Shown: piece after piece, positions 26,734 to 39,715 of the stretch
Layout of the letters: each line of letters opens with the position of its first letter
Numbering within the stretch: the stretch's first letter is position 1
Notes under the pieces: model-generated
What the model was told of the DNA's origin: nothing
Databases searched by the model: none
The model's input: only the letters and a program-made list of their open reading frames with translations
Assembly (NCBI GenBank): GCA_963556495.2
Contig: OY747703.1
Coordinates: 26,431,796-26,495,795, forward strand
Origin: Valencia hispanica
Taxonomy: Eukaryota; Chordata; Actinopteri; Cyprinodontiformes; Valenciidae
Length of the DNA stretch: 64,000 nucleotides
Direction: 5' to 3'
Program-made: the position numbers and the translations under genes

Positions 26734-27055
26734 GTGACCCCCTACAACTGTGCACGACAAAAATGTGTTTCCGGGAGGAATGAATGAATGAAAACCCTCT
26801 GAAGTTAATAATCAGCCGAAAGCTTAAATATCAGACGTTTAAGTGTTAAGAGAAATACAGGTGACTGCATCATGTGGTAAAAGCACCACAGGCCAACCGT
26901 TTCCTGGAATGTGCTGCTGCTCCAAAATAAAGGAATGATAAATTACTGATGAGGGAAGTTTGCTGACATGTTTTGAATTGTTAATAAAAAAATAAACTTC
27001 CTAATTGGCACGGTTGATGTGCCACGGCGTACACTGAAACCCAAGCAAAAGGGCA

Positions 27056-27225
27056 AATAGCCTGCATTTGTATAGCGCTTTTTCAGTCAGAGGACCACAA
27101 AGTGCTTTACACTACATTCAGTGATTGACGAGTACATTCACACGCTGATGGTGGCATATGGAACAGCTGCCCTGCTGCACACTGATAGAGTCGAGACCGC
27201 CGGGCCCTCTGACCACCACCAGCAG
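27056..27225 (+). repeat. fish LINE/SINE 3'-type repeat
   Basis: CTGCATTTGTATAGCGCTTTT, CACAAAGTGCTTTACACTAC and CACACGCTGATGGTGGC occur in the order seen in a very common teleost retroposon fragment. It lies downstream of mpv17l. Confidence 0.65.
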
Positions 27226-27762
27226 GAAATGACTGACTTTAATCTAAATGTTGACGTTTGTTTAAAATATTAAAAAGGTCAGATAGAATCAGTTAGGAGC
27301 CCATGGTACAAGGTGGATATGGCGCCTGGTTGCACATCAGACTTTTTATCACGTCTGTCTCAGTAACACTGAAGACGTGCTCAGAAACATTTTTACTATG
27401 GTCGGCTTTGTTCGGCGAGGCAAAGAGCTCACTTGGGGAAAGTAAAACAACACAATAATCAATGTTAACCTGTTGAAGTAAAACTAAAAACATGCTGACA
27501 GGTCAGTGTAAAGTGAGATTTGGTCTAATTTTTGACCTGTTCTGTTTTGTTCATCTGCCGATTGAACACATTCAATTATCCGGTGAACGTTTGCAGCATC
27601 AGTGACACATCAGTAGATTGGACTGGCAGCGTTTTTGCAAAACCAAGTCATGAGACTGGAGAGAACAGGACTGAGCGGATGACCCCTGGACCTGCTGCGC
27701 CCTTTACTGACCAGGTTGTACCCTCTTTCATCTTCCCCGCCGAGCGACAGCCAGCTCTGTTA

Positions 27763-30700
27763 TTAAACAGGCCTGGATGCTGCCGTTTCCTCTGCCTTGA
27801 GCTTCGAGTCTGCTTCCTCTTTGGCGGGTTCTGCTGCATCGTCTTTGGTCGGGAACATCCATGCCAGAGCAGCCCCGGCCGTGCCGTCCCCGGTCTGACG
27901 TGAGAAGCAGAGGAAGGTGGCCCAGACGAAGGCGCAGCAGCCGGTGAAGGCGGTCCGCACATACAGAGGCACCAAGGCGAAGTTCAGAAACTTGGAGAAA
28001 CAGACACTTCTTATTAATATGTGAAAACACTGCTGCATGGAAACATATAAGCAGGATGTGATTACCGGTATCGGTTTTTATAACTTACGGTGTCAACACA
28101 GTCAAAATATTATATCATGCAGCTGCTATGATTAAACATCTGTTTAATGAGGAGTCAGAGAAAGGAGCAGAGTGACAGGAGTCTCCTCAAGCTGAAACCA
28201 GCAGGATAGAGTAGAGCTGCTGGTTATAGCTTCCTAAACCTGCTTTACACTATAAAGCACAGAACAGCAAAAGGGTAAACAAAATGAACACTAAAATATT
28301 CTATCTTTGCGCTTTAGTCTGTATCGTTTAATCAAAATAATTAATAGATGTTAAAGATAATAATATTGCTGCAATAATCAACATTTAAGTCACTTTAAAA
28401 GCAACAGGAATAAAAAAAAACTATTATTTTTGATCAGGATCTACATTTTTACAAAAACCATGAAACTGTGTTATTTCTTTTACTTAAGATGCGAGTCGAT
28501 ACCTAGACACATTTTCATTATGATAATTTATTCTGACTTTATTTTAGCTTCAACATCCACTGGATAAGTAAAACCCTGGGGATGAATGTTTTTAACAGCA
28601 CTACATATTTTATGTTTCTAAAATATCGCTTTACTGTAAGGGTAAAAAAATCTCGTAACAATTTTATTCTGAGACTCTGAGGCTCAGTTTCCAGCTGGTG
28701 TTAATCTGCTTGTTGGTTAATCTGATAAGAAGCAGTAAGTGTTAAACACACACGTTAAAGTGTCGAGCATCCGATCGGGTCTAATCCCTCAGGCCACATT
28801 AAGACATGATCAAGAAGACACGTCTTCACATTGGAAATCTGATCAGGGCAACACTAAAGTATAATATAACAACCTGATGTGAAAAGCCCAAATAGGAAAA
28901 TGTTTCAGGATTTATGCAAAGTTTCTCGTTATATTGAAAATATGAATATTTCTTATGTGGCTCACTCTGATCTGGCGCTGCGGCGACATGCAGCGGTGTT
29001 TGTGTTCCCATCGTCTGCTGATGAGTTGTGTTCTGCTGTTTGTCGGAAGTCAACCGGTTTCTATAATGGATTTTATCAATATTTGGGCACCATTCTGGAC
29101 AATAAGCTAACTTTTGAGGCTAACACTGATGCCGTGTGTAAAAAAGCCAACCAGAGGCTGTTTAAGGAAACTGAAGGGTTTCAATGTTTTATTTTCCGTT
29201 TATTTAAACTTATTGGCATGCTGTGCTGGTTTGGTAACCTTAGGGTGGTAAACAAATAGAGGTTAATGAGCAAGGCTTAGGTCTGTAAAAAGGTAGCAAG
29301 TGGGTCTTTAGGAGACCTTCATCGGGTCTGCAGAACAAGAGTTGATCCTAAAGACCCTCTGCATCCTCTGCACACTGAGTTCAGCCTTCTCCCCCTTTAA
29401 GAAAGAGCTTTGTAAACTGTTTTTTTTGTCTCTGCTTTCCTGTGAGTGTTATTGTTGTGTGTAAAGTTATTTGTGTAAAGTATTTTAAATTAATTCAAAT
29501 CAAATCCTATGGCAATAGGATTTCTGGACTAGTTGTGTATTTCAAGAGGGGATGCATTTACATCACACCCTTTTCTATTATTTTATGTTAGTTATCAGTT
29601 TAAGCTTTCTGAAATGTCCAAATGTGCACTAAGGACTGCTTGGTAGCAATAAGATCTAATATCTAAATGGGTGTGCATTAACATTCTGTTTTCCAGTTAT
29701 ATAATTTGCCACTTGGATGAACTTTTAATTATCACACCTGATCTAGATTTCAGCAATCAGGATGAAAAGGCTGAGAAAAATTTAGGCTAATCATAACTCA
29801 TACCGTTATCATTTTCCTAACAGAGCATAGCTTTCGGATAATTGAATATGTATTTGTATTTATAGAAATTTGTGTGTGCTTGTTTCAGATCCTCCCCACA
29901 AATACAAACAGTTGTGCACCCAGGATGTTAATAATTACCTGCATGAACGGCCAAAACATCAGCCCTGTCTGAGAAAGAGAGAAACAGAAATCAGACACCA
30001 CAGGGAAATAAAGATACCTTCATTAACCAACAGAGATCCTTCAATTCAAAAACCTTTCATAAATTGAGTTCATATGAATATGACTATGTAGAGCAGGAAA
30101 CCTCCTTGCAGTCTGGGAAATAAGTGCATGCAGCCTCACCCATGCATTTTAATGTTCTCACAGGCAAAAATAACCAGTTTGCGTGGTTCCTTTATTTTAC
30201 ACTTTGAAATGAATTCTGCAACATTTCCCCCCTTCTCCTGTAGAAAACACCAGTAGAGGTACATTTATAGAAAACCAGGTAAAGTGTGGCAGCTCAATTC
30301 TGTGAAAAGTGAGTGTCGAAAGGGAACTCTTTGGCATCGGGAGCAGCTGTGGAATGAAGAGCAAACCTTGTTGCTGAACCGCTCTTTAACCTCGGCTCCA
30401 AACATCATATGGCTGTAAATGCTGTTCTTAATCAGTCATTCATACTAGGCAATCTCCAGAGCCCAGTTCGTTTTATCACAGGAGAATAAAATGGATTTTT
30501 ACTCTGTTTGGTGGAAATAATCTGCAGTACACAGAGTATGTTCCTATTTATTTAGATTTTGATCCATTCTTGGATACAACTACATTTTAAAAATCCATAC
30601 TTCTTCTGACCCACCTTATACGTGTTCAGGAATTTTTCCCTCCAGTCCTCTAGGATGTCTTCTTTGCCCTCCAAAAAGCTGACCCCTGGTCGGAGCAGAA

Positions 30701-33700
30701 GATACCACACAAAAAGGATTTATAGTGAGTTAAGAAATCATCGTAGCAACTACTACAAACAATAAGTAATAAACAAACTTTTATTTAAACAGAAGAAGCA
30801 GTATATTCCCAAACATTTTCTTTATTAACGGTAGGAAATACTTTGTTTTGCACATTTAAAATGCTGATTTTTATATCATAGGTTTAGAATTTTTAACACT
30901 GTAATTTAAAGAACTGGATTTACTTTTCTGATTAGGCACAAAAGTTTCCTACAAAGCAAACGACAAACATCAATATCCTTTTTTCTAAACAGAACCACTC
31001 CAATTAAGTAACAGACATGTTTCCATGCACATGTAGGCATCAAAGTCAAATCAATAACAAACATCATCAATTGACAGATAATCCTTCATTTATACTTTAA
31101 ATATGAGTTATTCTTCAAGGCACGCCATGTTCACATGTAAAAACTGAAAGAATGAGGCAGTTTGGCATTAAGTGCACCAGTTTGGCAATCTAGCCATGCT
31201 TTCAAAATAATTTGAAGGGAAAAAATGCCTTAATTCTATGCTCAGAACAGAAGCAGTAATTTTAACTAAATGAACATGTTTTATTAAGTTACGAGCTTTC
31301 AGAAAGCATTTTATTGCCAAGCATGCTGGGACAAGGTAGGAATTTTTCTTGGTCACCCAAACCGACCCCACTGGCTTACACGTCATTCCCAACTCAAAGG
31401 AAAAGTAGCACAAAGCTACTCGGGCACTATAAGGCGCTTCTCAGTGGATAATCGGAAGGAGGGCCACAGTTACAGCCAAGGTTCTCCTGAAATCCACCAT
31501 AAGCTCCAAGGTGTTATTAGTGCAGAGTGGCCAGCTGTGGAACCGCTGTCCTGTACTACGCGTCTTCTGAAAATTTAAGATGCTTAGGCGAGGTGTTTAA
31601 GAGGGTGCAGTCGTTAGTGAAGAGGGAGAAGATTAGAGGGGAGAAAACACACCCCTGGGGAACACCTGAGCACCTTGTTCTGGATGTAGAGATTCCCAGG
31701 TCTCTCTAGCTTCTATCTGTCTTTCAGAAGGTTATTATTCCAGCGGTAGGTATAGAGACAGGTACAGCAAGCTTAAACAGTTTATTAGTGAGGAGAAATA
31801 GGGATGATGATATTTAAAGCACAAAGAGGATCTGTACGCATCTACCCGGCAGCTCAGCATGTAGTTAACCCAGAAGGTAACGCAGCCCCAAGTTAGCAGC
31901 ATCGTCCTCTGACCTTCCCAGGTAAGCTAATTGGATACGATATGTTACTTAGGTATGCCATCACTAGTCTCTCAAAGGATTTTATGATTACAGATGGTAC
32001 AAAAACCTGAGCTGTGGTCATTTAGTTTAATGAACATGGCTTTAATAGGAACAAGGATGAGCTGCAACGATCTTTTGAAGATCTCGGCAAAGACGGTTGG
32101 TCAGAACGAGTGAACAGAACGGCACAGAGGTCTGGTGCTTTCCTTGTTCCCTGTTTCGACAACGTCTGGCAAATATCATGTCAACCGATCCTCAAAGCAA
32201 GCTAGTTGCAAGGAGGATAGCAGCTGAGGTTTGGAGGGTTAGAGGTGGTCGGGTAGAGGTTCAGGGCCGAAGAGCAGGTTCGTCGTGAATTCAGAACAGT
32301 TCAAAGCCCCCAGCCATCCGTTGGTTGTAAGCTAAAGTAGAGAGGATGCTGGCTTGTAGTCTGTGACGATTTTCAGACCGATCCACTTTGAAGGTACAGT
32401 CATTGGCAGAGAACTGGTTTTTCAGCTTCCTAGAATAGGAGCTCTTTGCAACTCTAATCTCCTTTCAGTCTGTTCTTGGCTTGATTTTAAAGCCGTTTCC
32501 CTTTTGTGGCGTCATTGTTATGCACTAGATATGACCTGATCATAGAGCTGGAGGATATGGATAAAAAAACACACACACAAAAAAAGATTTCAGTATTAGT
32601 TTCTCTGTTGAACGGCTTTGATAGTTACCACGATACAGTTTTGGACAGTACCTGTTTAAAAATTATCTGAATGAACAAACTGAAATAACCAATAAAACAA
32701 TAGTAATAACTAAATACATTTCTATAAAAAAAGCTGTAGTGAACTAAACACTGAATTCCCCTAATTCCCCCCATGGACCACCATTTAGTATTCTGTTTTA
32801 TTGATTTTTAAACTCTACTTATCACTGATTTTGACATTTTCTGTTTCTCCACAAATTATTGAAATTGTTTTGTTGCCCAGTGCTACCTGGCAAGCACGTA
32901 AATGTCATAAAAAAAACTTTTATAGGAAGCAAAAGCCTCAGCAAAACCATCCGGCCCCTCCCACTGAGGGGCAGTTTTTACCTCTTTTTAGAGTCATTCT
33001 AGAAGCACCTCTTGTTAGAGACTTCGATTGGGGAGAAACAAGAAGATTTGGACAGATTTCACCAGCTGGAGAAAGTCTGGATCGGTCTGCACTAGTCAGG
33101 GAGAGTGCCCGGGAGAGGCCAATCAGAAATCTCTGTGAATGGGGTTAAAGATGGGACTCTGCGAGTGTGTAAGGGGAACAATCAGAGTTTAATCTGGACA
33201 TCGTCAACTGGTGTGAACTTTTTACTGATCCAGCTGCAAACAAATGCTGCTATCAGCCAATGAAAAATAGAGGCTGGGAACCCAGCATCACCTGGAAGTT
33301 TATTCCTTTCCTTTATTTGTAAATATATCATTGTAAATACCAGCAACAGTACGCATTATAAAAACTATAAACAAATTACATTAGTCACAGATGGAAGGAA
33401 GATTGAAAACTGAAAGAAAATCCTAACATGTATGTTTGAAGCAAATACTAAGAGGACCATTTAGATTCACCAATCTCCCACACAAAGGGTAGCTTTGAAC
33501 GTGCCTTCAATTGATTTCTAATTATGAAAATACAACTCAAGATCGGCTATAAATCAACGCTGAGATTGTGTTTAATGACCTCTGTAGATCAAACTATTAT
33601 TATGCAGGAAGCAGTGGGGCAAACGAGAGGGTGTAAGTTACAAATTGACATGGTTATGTGTCAACTATTCACACAGTACGGACTGTTTTCAGCGTGGTGC

Positions 33701-34014
33701 GTTCACTGACCCGTGTAGAAGACGCTGGTGGCCAGGGGCGCCGCGGCCGTCTGGTCCAGAAACAGCTTCTTCATCACCATCCCGGCGGAGTTCCCCGGGA
33801 ACCTGCGCTCCAGAAAGCGCATCCAGAAGAAATTAAAGTTCCCATGAAAACTGAAGGCGACCGCGGCGACGTTGCGCGTCTGTCTCCAGTCCATCTGATC
33901 CCTGGCGGAGAACCACTGGTGGACCAGGTCTCCCCCGGCGAACAGGCAGCCGTACAGTGTGACATTCGTGACCCACGGGAAGCGGCGGACGTGCCTGAGA
34001 AACGCCTGCAGCAT
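27763..34014 (-). CDS. mpv17l: mpv17l, Mpv17/PMP22-family membrane protein, complete
   Basis: Four minus-strand exons: 34014-33711, 30685-30615, 29968-29939 (only 30 bp) and about 27990-27763. In-frame total 633 nt, 210 aa. The start (MLQAFLRHVRRFPWVTNVTLYG) and body match vertebrate MPV17L: WRQTRNVAAVAFSFHGNFNF, then KLFLDQTAAAPLA (family K..DQ...P signature), FLEGKEDILEDWREKFLNTYK, TGLMFWPFMQ and FLNFALVPLYVRTAFTGC, then an Ala/Glu/Lys-rich tail. The family has four membrane spans; MPV17L isoforms act in mitochondria or peroxisomes in reactive-oxygen metabolism. The exon 4 acceptor is an AAG type with weak pyrimidines. The tail is about 14 residues longer than in human. LINE remains occupy introns 1 and 3. 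It lies between bmerb1 and ntan1 on the same strand, as expected from human 16p13.11. Confidence 0.93.
29070..29510 (+). mobile_element. L2-like LINE fragment
   Basis: In mpv17l intron 3, opposite to the gene. Encodes YQYLGTILDNKLTFEANTDA and CKKANQRLF, the end of a non-LTR reverse transcriptase (usually YLG..LD..L.W.....A..KKA..RL.FLR). A broken C-terminal part follows, with 'DPLHPLHTEF'-like sequence near 29,350. 5'-truncated and dead. Confidence 0.75.
29939..29968 (-). CDS. mpv17l: mpv17l microexon (exon 3)
   Basis: A 30-bp exon on the minus strand, acceptor TTTCTCAG and donor CAG|GTAATT, phase 0 on both sides. It encodes TGLMFWPFMQ, matching the membrane-segment sequence that family members carry between the ...NTYK and FLNFALVP segments. 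Without it the protein would remain in frame but lose ten residues of a conserved transmembrane region. Confidence 0.88.
31440..32530 (-). mobile_element. LINE (L2/Rex1-like) relic, reverse orientation
   Basis: In mpv17l intron 1. Plus-strand blocks such as CACACCCCTGGGGAACACCTG, GACCTTCCCAGGTAAGCTAA, CTCTCAAAGGATTTTATGATTAC and GATCTCGGCAAAGACGGTTGG are the reverse complement of the fish LINE reverse-transcriptase region. All frames are broken; no ORF above about 60 codons. Confidence 0.7.
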
Positions 34015-34200
34015 AATTCATTCAGTGTCTGTATCGCCCAACATGAAGAAAAGTGAAAGGTGCTGAGAGTTAGCTAAATCATGACATTAAACCGTCGTTC
34101 CCTCTTTCTCCGAAGGACTTAGCATCACTAAAAAACATACACGGCTCTACGCTTCTTTTTTCAGGATCAACAAGTTACCTTTAGAAACTAAAAACAGTGC
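33711..34200 (-). promoter_or_regulatory. mpv17l CpG-rich first exon and promoter area
   Basis: Exon 1 (33,711-34,014) is strongly GC/CpG-rich, falling to AT-rich sequence upstream. No TATA box is obvious near the start. Overlapping short ORFs on the other strand and frames are shadows of exon 1. Confidence 0.45.
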
Positions 34201-35150
34201 ATATCTCTGACAGTGAAGGTTATAAAGCTGTACAAATCCACGGCGTAGCCTGCTTGCCTGTCAAACTCCTGAGGACGGGAGCGACAGACACTCCTGCACC
34301 GGCTGCGGTTGGTTGCGTATTTTTCTTACGTAAAAAAAACCCTTACGTAAAAAATGGAATGGGTGGAGTTGTACAGAGAACACACGCTTCACTGTAGTCC
34401 AAGTACGAACCAGCTGCACGAAAAGCTATTCTTGGGTCGGCTGAAAGTGCCATAATCCAATTAAGAAATAGTGTTGTAAATAATTCAGTAAATACAGATA
34501 TAATTAAAGTAATGTTAAAATATATTTATTTGAAATATACATTTTCATAAATATATTTGTGTCAATAATTGTAATATTATATTTAAATAAATAAAAGTCA
34601 CAATCATTACTATTTAAATTGAATGAAAAATCCTAAATGTTTAGTATTGGATGCTAATAAGTCCATCATGGAACAATTTTAACTGCCATGTGCTAGACCA
34701 CTGATTTTAATGGCTAAGGTCAGTTTAGAGATGGATGAGGCCTAAACTGTCAAAAGAGGAGCGATCCTCCCCACTTACTGCTCAGATACTTCCACAGTGG
34801 GACTGTTTTCCAACAACCCACCTACAACATCCACCAAACAGACGTTGGAAGATAGACTGCCAGAGTAGATGAAGAGTCCAAATAATGAAGTGTATTAAAA
34901 AGTGTGAAAATGCTGATTGTTAGAGTCCTTAGTGCTCCCTGCTGCTGGTGAAAGCTTACAGCACCTGGTGTTCCCAGGCTGTCTGCCATCCAGGTTCTAA
35001 CAAGACCAGACCCTGCTGAGCTCAAGGTTCAGGGTGGTAGGGTCATAAACGATGGACCCGCAGCGACACAGAGCTTTTATCTGTCCCAAAGCAGTGCTAG
35101 AAATGTGCTGTGATAGCAGCTGGTTCTTCGTCCTCTTCCTCAGATACACT
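34201..35150. other. intergenic DNA upstream of mpv17l
   Basis: AT-rich; a very A/T-rich block at 34,440-34,640. No gene recognised. Confidence 0.4.
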
Positions 35151-35292
35151 CCAGGCCAAAAGTATTCATACTCCGGGCAGGTTTAAATGTGACATTATTT
35201 TTATTCAACCAAGCAGTTTGTATCTTTCAGGAAATGGGACGAGCTTCTCTCTAAAGATAATAAAACCATGAAAACAGAGGACCAGTTTGGCT

Positions 35293-35340
<48 letters not shown>

Positions 35341-35620
35341 AGCTTTTATTTATATTTCATTTTAAAATGGCAAATAGAAAATCATTCATATCCTTCGCAA
35401 TAATCAGGGAAAATTCTTTATTGACCTTACAACAATCAAACCCTGGTTATAATTGCTGAGCAGTAGGCTTTCACTGCTGTTTTGACCATTAATCTTTTCT
35501 CCAGTACTTTGAGATTGGAACGCCTCCTCACCATCACCCTAATCTGCAGCTCCCTACACAGATTGTCTACCAGATTCAAGTCGGGACTCTGCCCTGGTCG
35601 CTCCAGAACCTTAATTATAC
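35150..35620 (-). mobile_element. Tc1-like relic containing (TA)n
   Basis: Starts with CCAAAAGTATTCATACTCCG and continues with TTGAGATTGGAACGCCTCCTC, CACCATCACCCTAATCTGCAG and TCAAGTCGGGACTCTG, the reverse complement of a known fish Tc1-like repeat. A (TA)n tract at 35,299-35,336 sits inside. No coding capacity left. Confidence 0.5.
35299..35336. repeat. (TA)n microsatellite
   Basis: About 38 bases of alternating TA, bordered by two copies of CTTTTATTTATAT. Confidence 0.9.
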
Positions 35621-35824
35621 CTCTTGTTAAGAGGGAAAATATTGGTCAAATTAAAAGATGATGTTCAACCTATTATCTGTGAATAATATTGAGCTCAACT
35701 GTATACAGAAACTCATGTAAGGCATCAAATCTGTCTCATATGAAGACTATTTTCCATCCAGCAGCCGTTATGTTGAGCAGCCGAACCTTTTTGTCACCAT
35801 GTAGTCATTTTCTTCCAAGCTAAA

Positions 35825-36650
35825 TTCAATTCAATTCAATTCAAAAACACTTTATTGATCCCAGAGGGAAATTAAGTGTTGGTATAGCTCATATAATTAA
35901 TTCTTTAAGGAGTTGTTGTAGATGATGATGGCTGTGGGCAGGAAGGATTTCCTGTAGCGGTCTGTATTGCAGCGAAACTGAAGAAGCTTCCGACTGAAGA
36001 CGCTCTGTTGTTGTATGACAGTCTCATGAAGAGGATGCTCAGGGTTGTCCATAATTTTATTGATTTTATGAAGAATCCTTCTTTGCATCATCATCTCCAG
36101 ATTTTCCACAGTTGTCCCAAGAACAGAACCAGCCTTCTTTATCAGGTTGTTTAGCCTATTTAAGTCCCTGGCTCTGATGCTGCTACCCCAACAGATGACG
36201 GCTGAAGAGATTACACTCTCCACAACAGACTTGTAGAAGATCTCCAGCATCTTGATGCAAACCTTGAAGGACCTAAGCTTCCTCAAGAAGTACAGTCTGC
36301 TCTGTCCCTTCTTGTAGACGGCTTCACTGTTGCGCCTCCAGTCCAGTCTGTTGTCAAGGTGAACTCCGAGGTATTTATACTCCTCAACCACCTCCACTTC
36401 TTCTCCCATGATGGAAACAGTTTTTGACTTATCCCTGTTTCTTCTGAAATCTACAATCATCTCCTTTGTTTTGTTCACATTCAAGGTGAGACGATTGTTT
36501 CCACACCATGTCACAAAGCGGTCCACCAGCTCTCTGGATTCAGCTTCTTGTCCATCTCTGATACACCCGACAATTGCAGAGTCATCTGAGTATTTCTGCA
36601 GATGACAGGTCTCTGATTTGTACTGGAAGTCTGGTATGGTCATTTTAATC
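35825..36650 (-). mobile_element. LINE (Rex1/L2-like), 5'-truncated, long intact 3' reading frame
   Basis: The complement of 36,643-35,897 is an open frame of 248 codons with non-LTR reverse-transcriptase hallmarks. It has the catalytic box as YSDDSA (normally YADD), RLTLNVNKTKEMIVDFRR, EYKYLGVHLDNRLDW, SRLYFLRKLRSF and a C-terminal RYRKSFLPTAIIIYN. The 3' end is a short (AATTC)n repeat at 35,825-35,842, the kind of tail used by L2/CR1/Rex1 elements. The open frame suggests recent insertion, but the copy lacks the 5' part and cannot be autonomous. Confidence 0.88.
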
Positions 36651-38984
36651 TGGTCAGATTAAAATGTCTAAACTTTAATCTGACCAGAAAACTATTGTGA
36701 GAATGTGTGAAGTTAAAATTCGAGAAAAATGAGTGAAATCAAGAAACAATGCACAGTTGGTTAGTTCCATAACCACAGAAGAGACTCTAGCATCTAGGAA
36801 GTTCTCTGTTGTTTATGTCTCATATCTGATGGAGTCAGACAGCAGGTCGTCTCACTGTGAGCGTTGCTCTGAGGGAAGCGGCTCTCAAAGCTCTCGAGTC
36901 CTTTTCACTGTCACTTGTTTATGTCTTCACATGTATTTCTGAGCTTTTCTGTAAAGTTTCAGAGTCTTTGACCCTTGTCTCTGTGGATAGCCTACAGTCT
37001 GTGGATTTCTGAGCTGCTCCTTATTTTTCTGACTTTCTAAACTCCTCTTCTGTTAGAAGCTTTTGGTTTTTTGGACTTTGTTCACTGGAGCTGCCTAATT
37101 TGGTGTTTTGGTGAACATCTAGTTTCATTATTTGTAGCTAAGTTATTCTCTGGTTTCTGATTCTGGAGGTCAGCTTTAGGGTCTGGATCAGGATGAGGTC
37201 TGGACGTTGGGCCTTTTCTACATCTTGATTTTTTTTTAAAGCCTGAGGGAACACAAGCACATGGGGTGGACCTGGCCTCTTGATGCAGAGCTCCTTCAGA
37301 TCCATGAACATTGAAAAAACTCTTGATGGTTTTTTTTTCCTTCCTGGAGATTTTAGTTGTTTTTCTCTGTTTATGTCACAGCTGGGATGTTTTCAAATGT
37401 CAAACGGAGTAATGAGGTTTTGGATGTGAATAAAACAACAAATAATATCTGACATTTAGGATCAAATAAACTCAAATATATATGAGCTGTGTCTGTTTAT
37501 GTCTTTATTCCTTTTAAAAGGCGTTTAGCTCCAGCTGTTGGTGACAGATGCAGAACAGATAAAGCAGTTACATCTTCAGAGGTTCTCAGCATCTTTCAGG
37601 TTTTCTTTAGGGTGCATTTTCTCCTAGATTCTCTCTCTAGACATTTTCAAAGAGATTTTATTTCCTGACCAGCAGATTTTTGAAGCTATTTCCAGGGTCT
37701 GAGAACATGAGTTTACATGTTTCTAATCCTGAATCCAGGTGCAACAGAAAGAGCTGCTGCTGAAATAGCTCCACCAATCAAATTAAATGTCCATCTGACA
37801 GTGTATTTGCTTTTAGATCAGGAATTAGGGATGAATTTATTGGCAAAGTCTTCATGCAGCAGTTTGTGTTTGTCTTTCAGTGTGCCAGTCCCTCAGCTCT
37901 CCGTCTCTCTCTCTGTTGTCCTTGTTGTTGTGTTAGTCTGCGCTGAGTAGGCGATGGTGATTTTTATTCTCGTTTTTTTTCTTTCTGAACGGTTTCTGTT
38001 GTCATTACAGTATGAAGTTAGGGAAGTAGCGCACTCTAGAGGATTTTCTGCATATCTGCAGTTTTAGAAATACACTACAGCACATCAGCCTGTTTGCTTC
38101 ATGAGTTTGTTCCTACTTTGAGTTAAAAAAAAAGCTTTTTTTTACCTCTCATTAAGCTCTTGTAGCGTCTTCCCTAACTGGAACATTCAGATTAACACAT
38201 TTCATGTTGTGTCCATCTGTTAGCTGTTTTTTTCTGTCAGATTCAGGCTCTGTGGAGGTGAAAGTGGTGTTTAGTGTTGAGGGAAACTCCACGTTCCTGG
38301 AGTACGTTCCTCGGTCACTCCAAGCTAAGCTCAGCTGGACATCGCAGAAACCTTTCACAGATGTGTAGTGCATAAAAACACCTCAGATCTGACCTTTGAC
38401 CAGGAGTTGTGTTAATCAAATATATTTTGTCTTTATTCTTTTTTTCTTAAACAGTGAAGGAAAAAAAAATCTGAAGGCCATCTGACATCTTTCAATTCAT
38501 GCCCTTCACTCCTTGGTGCAGATGCGCTAACATTTTCAGTTCAGGAAACTAAATCAATCAAAAAAAAAAAGATTCCCATGAGTGCATCTGAAAATCATCT
38601 CCGACCTGCAAAAAGGTATGGAGCCCTTGGAGCGCAGTGCGTCTGTGATCAGCTGCACCGGACAAAGACTGGTGCAGCTCAACGCAGAAGGAGCGCATGC
38701 TTGTTCAGAGAGCATTGATCAAAAACATCTTAAAAGTATGCAACTATCTGAAATGACTTAAAACAAAAAAGATTAATCAGTTATATCAAAACAGTAATAA
38801 AAAACTGTGTTTTGTGCACAGTATGTAAATATCTGGTCCAAAATGAAAACAAATCTGGGTTGGGGAGGTTTTTTCTCTTTTTGTGACATCCAGAAAACAT
38901 AGAATTAAAAATGGAAAGGTCAGGGACTCAAAAAAACCTGGAAATAGGTGTTGGATGCCATAGCAACCATAACCTTCTGCTTTA
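36651..38984. other. unassigned intergenic DNA
   Basis: T/C-rich in the first half (36,700-37,950) with no recognised gene or repeat. The ORF at 37,717-37,950 and others are short and unlike known proteins. Could include unrecognised transposon DNA. Confidence 0.4.
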
Positions 38985-39715
38985 GGTGGAAAGGATGAAG
39001 GAGATGGTTATTGATTTCAGGAGAGGCTCTACGCAACATCGCCCACTGACCATCAACATCTTCAATGTAGATAAAGTCAGCAGCATCAAATTATTGTTCA
39101 CATCTCCAACTAACTCTCCTGAACAGCCAACACACTGGCAGGAAAGGCTCAGCAGAGACTCTTCTCCCTCCGCAAACTGAGAAAAGTGAGAGCACCAGCA
39201 CCCATCATGACATCTTTCTACAGGGCTACTATAGAAAGCATCCTCACAGACTTCACCACTGTCTGGTATGGCAGCTGCACTGCCAACAACAAAAAGACCC
39301 TGCAGTGGATAGTAAGTGGACCCAGTAGGATCATTAGTGTCCCACTCCCCTCCCTTACAGAAATATACAGCACCCGCCTCACCCGGAAAGCTACCAACAT
39401 CGTGAAGGATCCCACCCACCCTTCTTTCCCCCTGTTCAGTCTCCTGCCATCTGGGAGGGGGTACTGGAGCCTACGGGCCACATCTACAAGACTGGGTAAC
39501 AGCCTTATCCATCAGGCTGCCAGGAAGCTGAACTCCCTACAAACACTTCCACACTGATTGCCCATGAAAGTGTATATATGTACATTTATTTTTTTTATAT
39601 TACTCCACTTTTTATGTTTATTCTGATTTCTATGCCTACACCTAAATTTCGATTCCCCTATGTGTACTTTGGATGTAGAGCAGAACTGACAATAAAGCTG
39701 GCTTTGACTTTGGAT
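38985..39715 (+). mobile_element. L2-like LINE 3' fragment
   Basis: Encodes MKEMVIDFRRGSTQHRP, then after frame breaks FYRATIESILTDFTTVWYGS, RLTRKATNIVKDPTHPSFPL and FSLLPSGRGYWSLRA (the standard C-terminal end of fish L2 reverse transcriptase). The tail has CTGACAATAAAGCTGGCTTTG near 39,690. At least one frameshift between 39,060 and 39,190; dead. Confidence 0.85.

Larger units (their letters stand above)
22501..27055. other. intergenic DNA between bmerb1 and mpv17l
   Basis: No supportable gene. AT-rich, with a repeat cluster at 24.0-24.9 kb and an A-run at 26.7 kb, listed separately. ORFs of 126 and 118 codons at 23,721-24,432 overlap the repeat cluster and resemble no protein I know. Confidence 0.5.

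Noticed and set aside
32801..33148. 115-codon ORF upstream of mpv17l exon 2
   Set aside because: No family resemblance, lies in an intron next to LINE debris; no codon or splice support.
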